Shown here: positions 38,488 to 49,846 of the stretch, piece after piece
How the letters are laid out: the number at the start of each line of letters is the position of its first letter
Position numbering within the stretch: the first letter of the stretch is position 1
DNA from: Vibrio sp. CDRSL-10 TSBA
GTDB taxonomy: Bacteria > Pseudomonadota > Gammaproteobacteria > Enterobacterales > Vibrionaceae
Reading direction: 5' to 3'
Assembly (NCBI GenBank): GCA_039696685.1
Contig: CP155565.1
Span: 1,178,001-1,242,000, forward strand
Length of the DNA stretch: 64,000 nucleotides
Notes under the pieces: generated by a model
The model's database searches: none
Told to the model about the DNA's origin: nothing
What the model saw: only the letters and a program-made list of their open reading frames with translations
Program-made: the position numbers and the translations under genes

Positions 38488-38540
38488 AAACGATACCTAA
38501 ACGGCCTGGAATTGCAGGTGGGATTGACCAACGACAGATA

Positions 38541-38580
38541 AAAAAAGAGCCAAGCGCAAAAGGTGCGATTGGCTTATATA
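38541..38580 (+). terminator. Terminator after plzD
   Basis: AGCCAAGCGCA pairs with TGCGATTGGCT (one mismatch) over a 5-base loop, preceded by six As and followed by TATATA. Confidence 0.65.
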
Positions 38581-38728
38581 TGATGTGAACAAATATCGAT
38601 TCACTAACAACGTCAGTTGGCTAGGTGACCCTCGGCTTAATAAGGGTCGAAACATATTATGCATTATGTATGCCAACTTTAAAATCGCTTTTTGGGCCTG
38701 TTGTGCGGCATATTTACCCCAACCTTGA

Positions 38729-38771
38729 GCGTGTTTTTGCATTTTAAAAATTGCAAAATGCAAAAACACGC
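38729..38771. repeat. Perfect 17-bp inverted repeat with 9-base spacer
   Basis: GCGTGTTTTTGCATTTT (38729-38745) and its exact complement (38755-38771) flank AAAAATTGC. It is about 130 bases upstream of the DUF368 start, within a 411-bp gap that otherwise holds only the plzD terminator. It could be an operator, a cruciform or a large transcript hairpin. Confidence 0.85.
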
Positions 38772-38898
38772 ATTTTGATACGCAACTCATCGCTTAACCG
38801 ACGCTAACTTTGTTTAACGATAATTTCAATTTATCGGTCGGATTTGACTCTCCTTTTTGGGTATACTGCCGTCATCAGTTGGTCTAATAAGGTTAGTA

Positions 38899-39820
38899 AT
38901 GAATTACATCACTACATTTTTAAAAGGTATCGCCATGGGCGCTGCGGATGTTGTACCCGGCGTGTCAGGGGGGACTATTGCTTTTATTACCGGAGTATAC
39001 GATACCCTGTTAGAAAGTATTCGCCGTATTAACCCGCGTTTACTCGGCTTATGGAAGCGAGAAGGTTTTTCTGCCGCTTTTCGTCACATCAACGGCGGAT
39101 TTCTGATCGCACTGTTCGGCGGTATCATCACCAGCATCGTCAGCCTGGCGAAACTCATCTCCTGGCTGCTGGAGACCCATCCCATCCCGACCTGGTCTTT
39201 CTTCTTCGGTTTAATTCTGGTCTCTGTGTACCATATTTTGCGTCAGGTCGAACAAAAAAGTGTGTCCCGCTGGTGTTGTCTGGCGCTCGGAGTGGCGTTT
39301 CGCGTATTCGATTACCGTCATCAAGCCTCTTACGATGGATTTTACCAGCCTCAATATTCTGCTGGCAGGCAGCATAGCTATCTGTGCAATGATTCTACCC
39401 GGTATATCCGGCAGCTTTATCCTGCTGCTGATCGGTATGTATACGCCGATTATTGATGCGGTGAAATCGTTGCAAGGCAGTGTACTGGGATTGTTTGTGC
39501 TTGGTTGTGTGGCAGGCTTGCTGTGCTTCTCACATCTGTTGTCCTGGCTGCTGAACCACTATCGTGAAGTCACGCTGTCTTTTCTGACCGGCCTGATGCT
39601 GGGGACTCTACCGAAAATCTGGCCCTGGAAAGAGACTATCAGCTGGCGCACCAATTCACACGGTGAACAAGTACCGCTGCTGCAACATAACCTCAGTCCT
39701 TTTGAATTTGAATCTGTAACATCCCAGCCGGCTCAACTGGGTATCGCTATCCTGTTAATGGTATGTGCGATTGCTCTGGTATTAGGCCTGGAGAAATATG
39801 CCAGCCGTCACGACGTGTGA
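38899..39820 (+). CDS. popT: DUF368 membrane protein, PopT-type undecaprenyl-phosphate translocase (one apparent frameshift)
   Basis: The restored protein is 306 aa with about 8 TM segments. The N-terminal GIAMGAADVVPGVSGGTIAF and internal PGISGSFILLLIG are the two DUF368 signature re-entrant motifs. The family, including V. cholerae VCA0040, has been identified as recycling C55-phosphate across the inner membrane for cell-wall synthesis. The ATG at 38899 has AAGG upstream. The frame changes at 39298-39300 (GTTTC); removing one T gives LGVAFAYSITVIKPLTMDF. Symbol by family recognition. Confidence 0.87.
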
Positions 39821-39830
39821 CAACCTGATC

Positions 39831-39860
39831 AACACAGAGGTGGCTGCAGCCACCTTTGTT
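39831..39860 (+). terminator. Probable terminator after popT
   Basis: GGTGGC, TGCA, GCCACC, with A-rich left and TTTGTT right flanks. Confidence 0.7.
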
Positions 39861-40059
39861 ATTCATATCACTCCTGCGCCAGACCCGGATTTCTACCGCA
39901 CTATCACAATTTTCCCCTTTGCTCACAGCCACTTATTATACAGTGTGCTAGTCTTGCCTTAATCACGCCATTTCCGTGACTGGCGTAACTGTGTTGTGAT
40001 GTTGAACCTGGCAATAGCAGACAAGCTTGCTGTCGCCTTCGATGATCTGAGCCGTCCGA

Positions 40060-40488
40060 ATGCAAAGAACCCTTCAAATTGGCTGCATCCTTTTAGCGCT
40101 GGCCGGTGGCTTTTTCGCCGCCCAGATGACCGATTTTTCTCAGCAGGAACATCGCCCGGCTGAGTTGAGCGATTACTGCACCCTGTCCACCATCAGTTGC
40201 CAGCAACACAAGGTCACTATGACTCTCGCCAACGACCATGTGCAGCCGCTGGTTGCAACCCCGATTCACATAGACTGGCCTGACACCGCTGCAGACACCC
40301 TGTTGCTCTCCATGCAAGGCCTGGAAATGGAGATGGGAGAAGTTCGCTTTATGTTACAGCGCAATCAGCAGGGGATTTTTACTGCCGATATCGTCCTGCC
40401 GGTCTGCACTGCAGGCAGTATGACCTGGCTTGGTACTCTGACCGATGGTCAGCAAACCGCCTATCCGGCAATAAGGATGCAACGATGA
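40060..40488 (+). CDS. Small exported protein in the Sco/PCuAC operon, unknown
   Basis: A 142-aa protein with an N-terminal signal anchor (IGCILLALAGGFFAAQM) and a periplasmic strand-rich domain with two Cys pairs (CTLSTISC near residue 41 and a single Cys in VLPVCTAG). Met residues cluster in MQGLEMEMGEVRFM. Its stop overlaps the sco start (ATGA). Position and Met/Cys content hint at a role in copper handling; this is inference. Confidence 0.72.
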   Translation: MQRTLQIGCILLALAGGFFAAQMTDFSQQEHRPAELSDYCTLSTISCQQHKVTMTLANDHVQPLVATPIHIDWPDTAADTLLLSMQGLEMEMGEVRFMLQRNQQGIFTADIVLPVCTAGSMTWLGTLTDGQQTAYPAIRMQR

Positions 40489-41108
40489 GTAAAAACTGGT
40501 CTCTGATCCTGGTGGTAGCTTTTGCGCTTGGCTTCGCACTGAAAACCTATCTCGACACACATCAACCGCAGCCGCCACAAAACGCAGCACCGCTTCAATC
40601 TGCGGTGTTATATGGTGAAAATAATAAAGCGGTCGAGGTGTTTGACCCAGACGACAACCGTATCCGCATTATCTATTTTGGCTTCACCCGTTGCCCCGAC
40701 GTGTGTCCTACTTCACTGGCCATGTTAGCCGGAGCGCTGAATCAGCTGGATGATACAGCTTTGCATCAATTACGCCCGATGTTCATCTCTCTTGATCCGG
40801 AAAGAGATAACGCCGCCGACTCGGCCAAATATGCCCATTACTTCCATCCGATGCTGGAAGGTTTGTCTGCCCCGCTTGAGGTGACGACGGCTTTGGCTCA
40901 TCAATATGGGGTGATTTTCCGCAAGACTGAATTACCCGACTCCAAGCTGCAATATACCCTGGACCACAGTTCCTATTTCTACTTTATTCGTCCGGATGGC
41001 AGCCTGATTACTAAGGTGCCCCACACCCAAAATCCGGCCCCGATCATCGCTGCGGTTCAGCAAGTCTTGTCTGCAACGTTGAATACGCCCTCATCACAAG
41101 GAGAGTAA
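40485..41108 (+). CDS. SCO1/SenC-type copper chaperone
   Basis: A 207-aa membrane-anchored periplasmic protein (LILVVAFALGFALKTYL anchor) with a thioredoxin-like fold. The copper/thiol site is CPDVCP (FGFTRCPDVCPTSLAML), and the distal His is in TLDHSSYFYFI. SCO proteins deliver copper to the CuA site of cytochrome oxidase or reduce its cysteines. Encoded between a small exported protein and a PCuAC chaperone. Confidence 0.92.
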   Translation: MSKNWSLILVVAFALGFALKTYLDTHQPQPPQNAAPLQSAVLYGENNKAVEVFDPDDNRIRIIYFGFTRCPDVCPTSLAMLAGALNQLDDTALHQLRPMFISLDPERDNAADSAKYAHYFHPMLEGLSAPLEVTTALAHQYGVIFRKTELPDSKLQYTLDHSSYFYFIRPDGSLITKVPHTQNPAPIIAAVQQVLSATLNTPSSQGE

Positions 41109-41109
41109 A

Positions 41110-41557
41110 GTGATTACCAAAATGTGCTTATTAACGGCTGCGCTGCTAAGTCCAATGGCACTAGCAGCAGCCACCAGCCTGGAAGTAACCCAGGCGTATG
41201 CGCGCGCAACCCCGCCCAATGCGGTCACCAGCGCCGTATTTGCCACTATCAGCAACCATGACAGCCAGGACCATTACATAGTGGCAGCGCTGACACCGGC
41301 AGCGGGCAAAGCAGAAACTGCATGACGTGATAACCGAGGGTGAAATAATGAAGATGCGTCAGGTCTCATCTTTTAAACTACCGGCCGGAGGCTCACTGCA
41401 ACTCAAACCCGGCAGTTTTCATATTATGTTGTTTTATTTATCCCGGCCCCTGATAACAGGCACGGAAATCGAGGTCGAGCTGCAATTAGAAAATGGCGAC
41501 ATCTACCGTTTTGATGCCCCGGTAAAAAAGGTGATGGCAGGAATGCATCAGCATTAA
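41110..41557 (+). CDS. PCuAC periplasmic copper chaperone (one apparent frameshift)
   Basis: The restored protein is 148 aa, starting at GTG 41110 with a GGAGAG site and a signal peptide (LLTAALLSPMALAAA). PCuAC features are YARATPPNAVTSAVFATI, and, after removing one A at 41315-41317 (GAAAC), AELHDVITEGEIMKMRQV and LKPGSFHIMLF. These give the H...M...HxM Cu(I) ligand set, which is split between frames in the sequence as given. It works with SCO in copper delivery to oxidase in known systems. Confidence 0.88.
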
Positions 41558-42053
41558 TATGGCATTCGGTGCCGCGCGATCAAATTCCCGGCCCTTTTAC
41601 TTCCCGCTCCTTTTCTTCATCACGCCACGGATTTGTTCTGCCCCCCGCACCGCCCAGATAATGTAACCAGAACGTTAATTACGCCTGATTACACTCGCTT
41701 TTGGAACCAAATGGCAATCCGGTGCTGGTTGTGAATAGCCGATACAAAACCAGGCGCATAACAAGCGCATACCAGTCAGTATAAGGGACTAACTTATTTC
41801 CATAGAGCGGTACAATAGTCTAAAAATAATTCAACACACCAAATACCTGACCAATCAACACACAACCAAGTCAACTACAAATATTTAACAAAAATCCTAA
41901 AATGTGTTGCAATTCAACATAAGCGGTAATTTTTTGTTCTAACGAACAATTAATCCTAGACACATTATCCCGTGACGTTAATATTGGCTACCTTCAGTGA
42001 TATTCACTGATATAACTACAAACTGAACTTTATTTTCATCTCAGGGATAACTA
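41558..42053. other. Long AT-rich leader region of sstT
   Basis: These 496 bases contain no gene I can support. A TTGTTC-TAAC-GAACAA inverted repeat lies at 41934-41949, about 105 bases before the sstT start, and could be a weak operator. No terminator of the copper operon was seen. Confidence 0.5.
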
Positions 42054-43272
42054 ATGCAAAGCAACAATATTTTTGCCCGTTTTGCGCGCGGTAACCTGGT
42101 GCTGCAAATCCTGGCAGGTATCATCCTTGGTATCCTGCTGGCACTCGTCGCACCGGAATCTGCACAAAACGCCGGTTTACTCGGAAGCCTTTTTGTAGGT
42201 GCACTCAAAGCCGTTGCGCCAATTCTGGTGTTTATTCTGGTTGCCGCGTCTATCGCCAACCAAAAGAAAAACCAGCACACCTTTATGCGCCCGATCGTCG
42301 TTCTATACCTTTTGGGAACCTTTGCCGCAGCTCTGACCGCTGTAGTACTAAGCTTCCTGTTCCCGACCACTTTGACGCTGGTTGCTGGTGCTGAAGGCGC
42401 AACGCCACCACAAGGCATTGCTGAAGTTTTGCATACTCTGCTATTCAAACTGGTCGATAACCCGGTGAATGCCCTGATGTCTGCTAACTACATCGGTATT
42501 CTGGCCTGGGCTATCGGCCTTGGTCTTGCGCTGCACCATGCTTCTGCGACCACCAAAGCGGTATTTGAAGATCTGAGCCACGGCGTCTCTCAAATCGTGC
42601 GTTTCATTATTCGTCTCGCGCCATTTGGTATCTTTGGCCTGGTTTCTTCGACCTTCGCGACCACAGGTTTCAGCGCGCTGGCCGGCTACGCGCAACTGCT
42701 GGCGGTTCTGCTTGGCGCAATGCTGATCATTGCTCTGATCGTAAACCCTCTGATTGTTTACATCAAAACAGGCACTAACCCATACCCGCTGGTTCTGCAG
42801 TGTCTGCGTGAGAGCGGCGTAACTGCGTTCTTCACCCGTTCAAGTGCAGCCAACATTCCGGTCAACATGGCGCTGTGTGAACGCCTGAAACTGGACGAAG
42901 ATACCTACTCAGTATCCATCCCTCTGGGTGCAACCATCAACATGGGCGGCGCAGCGATCACGATTACCGTTCTGACTCTCGCTGCAGTGCATACTCTGGG
43001 TATTCAAATTGACCTGATGACAGCGCTGCTGCTAAGCGTGGTTGCGGCCATTTCTGCTTGTGGCGCATCGGGTGTTGCCGGTGGTTCACTGCTGCTGATC
43101 CCACTGGCTTGTGGCCTGTTTGGTATTCCGAATGAAGTTGCGATGCAGGTTGTCGGTGTCGGTTTCATTATTGGTGTGATTCAGGACTCGGCAGAGACTG
43201 CACTAAACAGTTTCGACTGACGTTGTGTTTACCGCAGCAGTATGTCGCTCAGAACATAAACCGGAAGCTTAA
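42054..43272 (+). CDS. sstT: Serine/threonine Na+ symporter SstT (one apparent frameshift near the C-terminus)
   Basis: SstT imports serine and threonine with Na+. It belongs to the DAACS family: the restored 405 aa compare with about 414 in E. coli. Signatures include the helical-hairpin [15 protein letters not shown] and [15 protein letters not shown]. The given frame stops at 43220 just after ALNSFD. Removing one T at 43211-43213 (GTTTC) gives [20 protein letters not shown] and the expected short C-terminal tail, ending at TAA 43272. Start preceded by AGGG. Confidence 0.93.
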
Positions 43273-43294
43273 TCGCTAAGCTGATGGTTAGACA

Positions 43295-43327
43295 TAAAAA
43301 TGCCCCGCTGTGTCGGGGCATTTTTTA
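43295..43327 (+). terminator. Terminator after sstT
   Basis: AAAATGCCCCG, CTGTGT loop, CGGGGCATTTTTT. Confidence 0.93.
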
Positions 43328-43432
43328 TCTGTCTGATGTACTCACTGGCGATACAGACAATTGGTCATGGTAGCTGACAATTAGTCACGGTGAAGGTGAG
43401 TCACTGTCGGCGATAAACCGGAAGCTCTTGTG

Positions 43433-44605
43433 CTAATAACGGTCCATCGGAGTCTGCGAAAAATTCACTGCGGGTGATGTCTTGGTTTCGTTCTGATCCG
43501 CAGGTAACTGACTCGGTTCAACAACCTCGCCCTCGCCATCCCCGCCAAACCCATCACTGTGCAGCCCGGCCTCTTGCATCTCCTCGCTGAGATCCGCCGC
43601 ATCGGGTATCGACACACCGCGTTTATACAGTTTATTCAGCGCACGGATAATGGAATGTTTCCGTACCGTACCGGAGGCAATTTTCCTCTGCAAAGGCTTA
43701 GCCAGCGACTGCAGGCCAACCACTGAATCCACACCTATCTGACTGCCAACCTGATCGCGCAGAGCCTTGGCGGGTTCGTAACCGAATAAGACAGACAGAA
43801 ACAACCAGATATAGGCATTAGCTTTGCCGTGAGCACCGCGCTCTATCCAGGCCTGACCGCAGTGATACATGGCTTCAGCATGACCTTTTTCACAGGCCCG
43901 CTCAAGCCAGTAAATGCCTTTGGCAAAGTCACTGTTCACCCCGATGCCTTTGATATAATTCATCCCCAGCTTCATCATGCCTTCCAGGCTATGCAGGCTG
44001 GCTGCTTTGGAATACCAGTAAGTCGAGTCACCCGGAGCTGGCGCTATATTATCGTGTGACACGCACCACTCACCCATAAACAACATGGCGTCGATATATT
44101 GTTGTTCAGCCGCCTCCTGAATGATGGCGATACCTTTGGTGACATCAGTCTCCACACCGCGACCATGAAACAGTGCGCGTCCAGCCTCATATTTTGCCGC
44201 GTTGTCGCCTTCCATGCCACGGATATAATTTTGCCAGAATTTCGCTTTTTCTTTTAAAATCAAATCGTCACGCATACGTTGGCATATTCTCACTATGCCA
44301 TACATGCCGGTAATATTGTCGCTCTGGGCCGCTTTTTCATACCAGAACAGAGCTTCGCGTAAATTGCTGCGTTCCGCCTCTTTGGCCAGAAACAGCATTG
44401 TCGGCACATGGCCGGACTCTGCTTTTTGCAGACGCTCTTTACGCTCCAGATCTCGCTGACGCTCCAGCGCTTTACGATACGCTTCTTCACGCGCTTTTTT
44501 CTCAGCTTCCAGGCGCTTTTTACGCACCGAAAGTGAAATCATCCAGACAAAAATCAGTATCAGTGATAAGCCTGTCGCGCCAATCGCGATCCCTATGGTA
44601 TTCAT
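43433..44605 (-). CDS. Sel1-repeat protein with membrane anchor
   Basis: A 390-aa protein. One N-terminal TM helix (GIAIGATGLSLILIFVWMISL) is followed by a charged coiled coil (KKRLEAEKKAREEAYRKALE) and then Sel1-like repeats (for example AKGIYWLERACEKGHAEAMY and GTDVTKG-type turns) from about residue 65 to 270. The C-terminal 80 residues are acidic/polar. Sel1 repeats mediate protein contacts; the partner is unknown. In-frame and complete. Confidence 0.85.
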   Translation of the reverse strand: MNTIGIAIGATGLSLILIFVWMISLSVRKKRLEAEKKAREEAYRKALERQRDLERKERLQKAESGHVPTMLFLAKEAERSNLREALFWYEKAAQSDNITGMYGIVRICQRMRDDLILKEKAKFWQNYIRGMEGDNAAKYEAGRALFHGRGVETDVTKGIAIIQEAAEQQYIDAMLFMGEWCVSHDNIAPAPGDSTYWYSKAASLHSLEGMMKLGMNYIKGIGVNSDFAKGIYWLERACEKGHAEAMYHCGQAWIERGAHGKANAYIWLFLSVLFGYEPAKALRDQVGSQIGVDSVVGLQSLAKPLQRKIASGTVRKHSIIRALNKLYKRGVSIPDAADLSEEMQEAGLHSDGFGGDGEGEVVEPSQLPADQNETKTSPAVNFSQTPMDRY

Positions 44606-44888
44606 ACAATTAATTCTTTATCTGTACTTTGTGCACTGTATCGGCTGAAACGACAAAAGATTGAGTCTGATGTGCGGTAACAGTGCTGAATAAATGAAGG
44701 CCTGCGTCATGTCATACCAGCAGGATAGATGACCATAGTACCGCACTCCATTAGAGCGCGGTACTGACAATCTCATGGAAGATAGGATTTGAGCGCAGAC
44801 GCGCGGGGCTCACAACACGTCTGGCGAGTGACAAACAAATTAATGGTGAACAACAATTAGCTGTTCACCAGTAGTGGACCGAGAAAGA

Positions 44889-45707
44889 TCACTGTGCCGA
44901 TTTACGATTCACCGCTTTAACAAACACTTCCTGAGCACCCTGGATACCAAGTGCTTTGGCTTCATCGAGTAAGCTCAATGCTTTAGGAATATCGTTGGCT
45001 TCGACAGAACGCTCAATCGCCGTGTGGTAATAGCCGGTCAGCTCAGTACCCTGCGGAATATTGTCATTCTGGTTAACAATCTTGCGGTTGATGATATCGT
45101 TGGCTGACACAGACAAACGGAATTGGCCTAAAGAACTGTGCTTGGCTTGCGGGTCAGCAATATCAGGCGGCTGAGTGTGACGCGCAATCGCAAACGCTTT
45201 AGCCGGGTGCATGATGGTACTGCTGCCTTTGATATCCTCGGCAGTGGTGTAAATCAGCACATGCAGGTCCTGACCGCTCATATCGGGAATCACATTGAAA
45301 TCTAGAACAAACTTGTCATTGTCGAGCAGTTTCGCCGGAACATATTTAAACTGGGCAAAATCCGCATGATAAATCGACTCACCCTTGCTGTTCAGCACCT
45401 CAACATTCGGAGCATAAAACTGCATATCCTGACTAACAAATGTTTCAAGTTGCATATCCAGGCTACCGCGGTTACCCGGAATCGTGAAGCCCGCAATCGC
45501 ACCGGCACTGTGGCCGTCCAGCAAAATCTGACTTTTTTCGGTGAGGGCAAATTCGCTCACCACAGGCACGGCTAACGGAGTCCAGCTTATCTGCTCCGCC
45601 TGAGTAATGACTTGCTGCGCTCCCTGCGAGTCCATTTCAACAGGAGCTACGGATGTACAACCGGTCACCACCATCCCTAACAATATGGGAGTAAGCCATT
45701 TTCTCAT
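44889..45707 (-). CDS. malM: Maltose-operon periplasmic protein MalM
   Basis: A 272-aa protein with a lipoprotein-like signal (LLGMVVTGCTS) and MalM-type content (FYAPNVEVLNSKGESIYHAD). The exact function of MalM is not settled; it may modulate maltoporin or bind maltodextrin. It follows lamB by about 95 bp, with a hairpin in between. Confidence 0.85.
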   Translation of the reverse strand: MRKWLTPILLGMVVTGCTSVAPVEMDSQGAQQVITQAEQISWTPLAVPVVSEFALTEKSQILLDGHSAGAIAGFTIPGNRGSLDMQLETFVSQDMQFYAPNVEVLNSKGESIYHADFAQFKYVPAKLLDNDKFVLDFNVIPDMSGQDLHVLIYTTAEDIKGSSTIMHPAKAFAIARHTQPPDIADPQAKHSSLGQFRLSVSANDIINRKIVNQNDNIPQGTELTGYYHTAIERSVEANDIPKALSLLDEAKALGIQGAQEVFVKAVNRKSAQ

Positions 45708-45738
45708 TAACGTTTACCTCAATATCTGCTTGAAAGAA

Positions 45739-45765
45739 ATACAGCCAGAGTCTATCTGGCTGTAT
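45739..45765 (-). terminator. Intercistronic hairpin between lamB and malM
   Basis: ATACAGCCAGA and TCTGGCTGTAT form a perfect 11-bp stem with a 5-base loop. It probably attenuates transcription into malM or protects the lamB message. Confidence 0.75.
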
Positions 45766-45803
45766 TAGTTTAGGACAGTTTATTAGTTTTAAAAATCAGA
45801 TAA

Positions 45804-47127
<1,324 letters not shown>

Positions 47128-47281
47128 TTAGGGTCTTTTTTATCGGAATTTTCGTCACTCTCTTACGGGCTAAACGTCTCTAAAAGGCAGAAAAGATGGG
47201 TTTAACGTCAGAGATGTGATGGGGTAAACCCCGTTTGTTTCAACTGCAATTCAGATTACTTGACGGCCGACAGGCACACTT

Positions 47282-47428
47282 CCTCCACCCCTTGAGATTA
47301 TTAGGGGGGAGTAGAGAGGCGTAGAAAATCGCAGGTATGGTCTTTTTCCAGGGCTGATCACGAATTTGGGGGAGGAGGAGATCATTAACTTCCAGGATCA
47401 TGGAATACAAAATGCATATTTGATCACA
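47282..47428. promoter_or_regulatory. Maltose-type control region: MalT-box-like and CRP-like sites
   Basis: GGGGAGGAGG at 47369-47378 matches the MalT box GGGGA(T/G)GAGG exactly. On the minus strand GGGGTGGAGG (47282-47291) differs at one position. A CRP-like TGCATATTTGATCACA lies at 47413-47428. The sites lie between divergent lamB and glgX, so both may be maltose-induced and under catabolite control. Established for mal genes; inferred here. Confidence 0.6.
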
Positions 47429-47569
47429 ATTTCAACGTATTAGCGATGCACTTCTGAAAGAAAATTACATTATAAAATATGTGACCAGGCTCTTGACCTT
47501 GAACGGCCAAAGCCTTTTACTTAAAAATGATGGTTAATATTACGCCAATAACAACAACGACTGGATATG

Positions 47570-49571
47570 ATGAAAACGACTCGTTTCTCGCCCTTACCCT
47601 TTAGGTGCAACACTTGATCCAGATGGATGCAATTTTGCTGTGTATGCACCGGCTAACAAAAACCTGTTACTGGCGTTGTTCAATTCTGACGGCAGTTACG
47701 AAACTCATCCCTTTGCAGACGAATACGCCGGGGTACAGCACCTTTACCTCGAAGGCCTTCAGGCTGGTCAACGTTACGGCTTTTTAATTCATAGTGATGA
47801 CGAACTTTTCTACATTTCCGATCCCTATGCTAAAGCATTGGACCAAAGCCTGACTTACAAAGTTCCGTTTCAACTGCACGATAGTTTTTCTCTGGCCAAA
47901 TGCGTGGTCACGGATAGCCACTTTGACTGGCAGGATGTTGCTAAACCCAATCGCCCGCGCGACGAAATGGTCCTGTTCGAAACCCATGTTAAAGGCGCAA
48001 CCAAACTTCACCCGCAAGTCGATAGCGCGCTGCGCGGCACTTATCTTGGCCTTGTCAGCGAACCTATGCTGGAGTTTTATCGTCAGCAACAGATAAATAC
48101 CCTACAACTGCTGCCGATTGCCGCATGTATGCATGAGCCGCATTTACTTGAGATGGAGACGGTTAACTACTGGGGCTATAACCCGTATCTGTTTATGGCG
48201 CCGGATCCGCGCTATGCCAGTCAGGATGCCGTCACCGAGCTTAAAACCACCATCCGCGAGCTGCACCGACAAGGTATCGAAGTCATTCTGGATGTGGTCT
48301 ATAACCATACCGCAGAAGGTGGTGAAGATGGCCCGGTGTTTAACCTTAAGGCACTCGATCCCAATTACTACCTTAAGCATGGCCAGCATTACGCTAACTT
48401 TACCGGCTGCGGTAATACCTTAGATCTCTCTTACCAGGCATCACTTAACCTGGTGATGGATACGCTGCGCTACTGGGTCAGTGAATTTCATGTTGACGGC
48501 TTTCGCTTTGATCTGGCCGCGACTCTTGGCCGTATCGGCGATGATTTCAGTCGTGACGCCGCTTTCTTTAAAGCCGTGGCTCAGGATCCGGTACTGCGTC
48601 AAGTCAAGCTCATCGCTGAACCCTGGGATATCGGTCCCAACGGTTATCAAGTCGGTAACTTTCCCTTTGGCTGGAACGAGACAAACGACAAGCTACGCGA
48701 TATTACCCGCAGTTTCTGGCGTGGTGATCAGGGCTACCTGAAAGAGTTTGCCACCCGCTTGATGGGATCGCGCGATTTATACAGTGCGGCCAACTGGCCG
48801 TATAAACTGACCGTTAACTACATTACCTATCATGACGGTTTTACCCTGCAGGATTTGGTGTCATACAAGCTCAAGCATAATGAAGCCAACGGCGAGCAAA
48901 ACCGTGACGGTCACGGTGATAACCGCTCAGATAACTATGGGGTCGAAGGCGAAACCGACAACATGGTTATCCGCACTATCCGCGAGCGACAAAAGCGCAA
49001 CTTTATGGCCAGCCTGCTGTTTGCGTTCGGCATCCCGCATATTCTGACCGCAGATGTACTGTCTCACAGTCAGAAGGGCAATAATAACGCCTATTGTCAG
49101 GATAACGAGATCAGCTGGCTCGACTGGACACCGTCAGAACGTAAGTCTTATTTCAAGAACTGGCTGGCTGAGATGGTCGCAGCCCGTCAGACTTACATGG
49201 TGCCTTTCATCCGCGCTTTCAGTGGTGAGGAACGCAATTTCAACCGCATCTTCTGGCGTCGGGTCGATGGTCATTTGATGGAGCATGACGACTGGAACCG
49301 GCTCAGCTGCGTGGCACTGCACATTGGTATTGGTGAAGAAGGTCAGGAACTGCTGTATTTGATTAACCAGACCAACGCTCCGGCCCGATTTGTCCTGCCC
49401 AATGATCGTAAACAGGACTGGAAAATCATCTGCGATACCAACATGCGTCAGGTTCAGCCGGGACATGCCGAAGGTGAAGTCCTGCAGTTGCCGATATCAA
49501 TGACTATTTTACATTACCAGCCCAAAACGCACGCTAAGAAAACGCCAGCCTCCCGCGCTAAAAAAGCCTGA
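47570..49571 (+). CDS. glgX: Glycogen debranching enzyme GlgX-like, GH13 (one apparent frameshift near start)
   Basis: The restored enzyme is about 666 aa. It has an N-terminal CBM48 (about residues 5-110) and a GH13 catalytic barrel. Catalytic segments: HVDGFRFDLA (nucleophile Asp), LIAEPWDIGP (acid/base Glu) and YITYHDGFTLQDLVSY (third Asp). It hydrolyses alpha-1,6 branches in glycogen or limit dextrins. The frame as given opens only after 47640; removing one T at 47584-47586 (GTTTC) joins an ATG at 47570 (or 47567) to RSRPYPLGATLDPDGCNF, the expected family N-terminus. Divergent from lamB. Confidence 0.92.
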
Positions 49572-49598
49572 GTCCGGCATATTGTCTGACAGCCTTCC

Positions 49599-49624
49599 AC
49601 AACGCCCGCCAGCCGGGCGTTGTC
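49599..49624 (+). terminator. Terminator after glgX
   Basis: ACAACGCCCG and CGGGCGTTGT form a perfect stem over a short loop, followed by a T-poor stretch (CATTC). Confidence 0.7.
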
Positions 49625-49846
49625 ATTCTCTGTGACAAAAATCGCCCTTCATCTGCGCGGCCGATTCGCTTGAATCCTGCCCCGTAACTACGGATTCAGG
49701 TTATACTGGTTACGACTCAGAAAACAATCAGTTGCATAATACTGGCTGCCGCAGCCACCGGGTCATCAAACTCTTGCCCCATCACTGTTAGCCCATCGTT
49801 GTCCGGCCAGCAGAAGAGCGTTACGGGACAATCAAAAGGATGTTTC

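Noticed and set aside
38600..38771. AGTTGGC ... GCCAACT plus long hairpin as an integron attC site
   Set aside because: No consensus R/L boxes in the right arrangement and no cassette-like gene array around it.
41934..41949. TTGTTC-TAAC-GAACAA palindrome as a specific operator of sstT
   Set aside because: Only 6-bp arms; too weak to call without comparison to other genomes.
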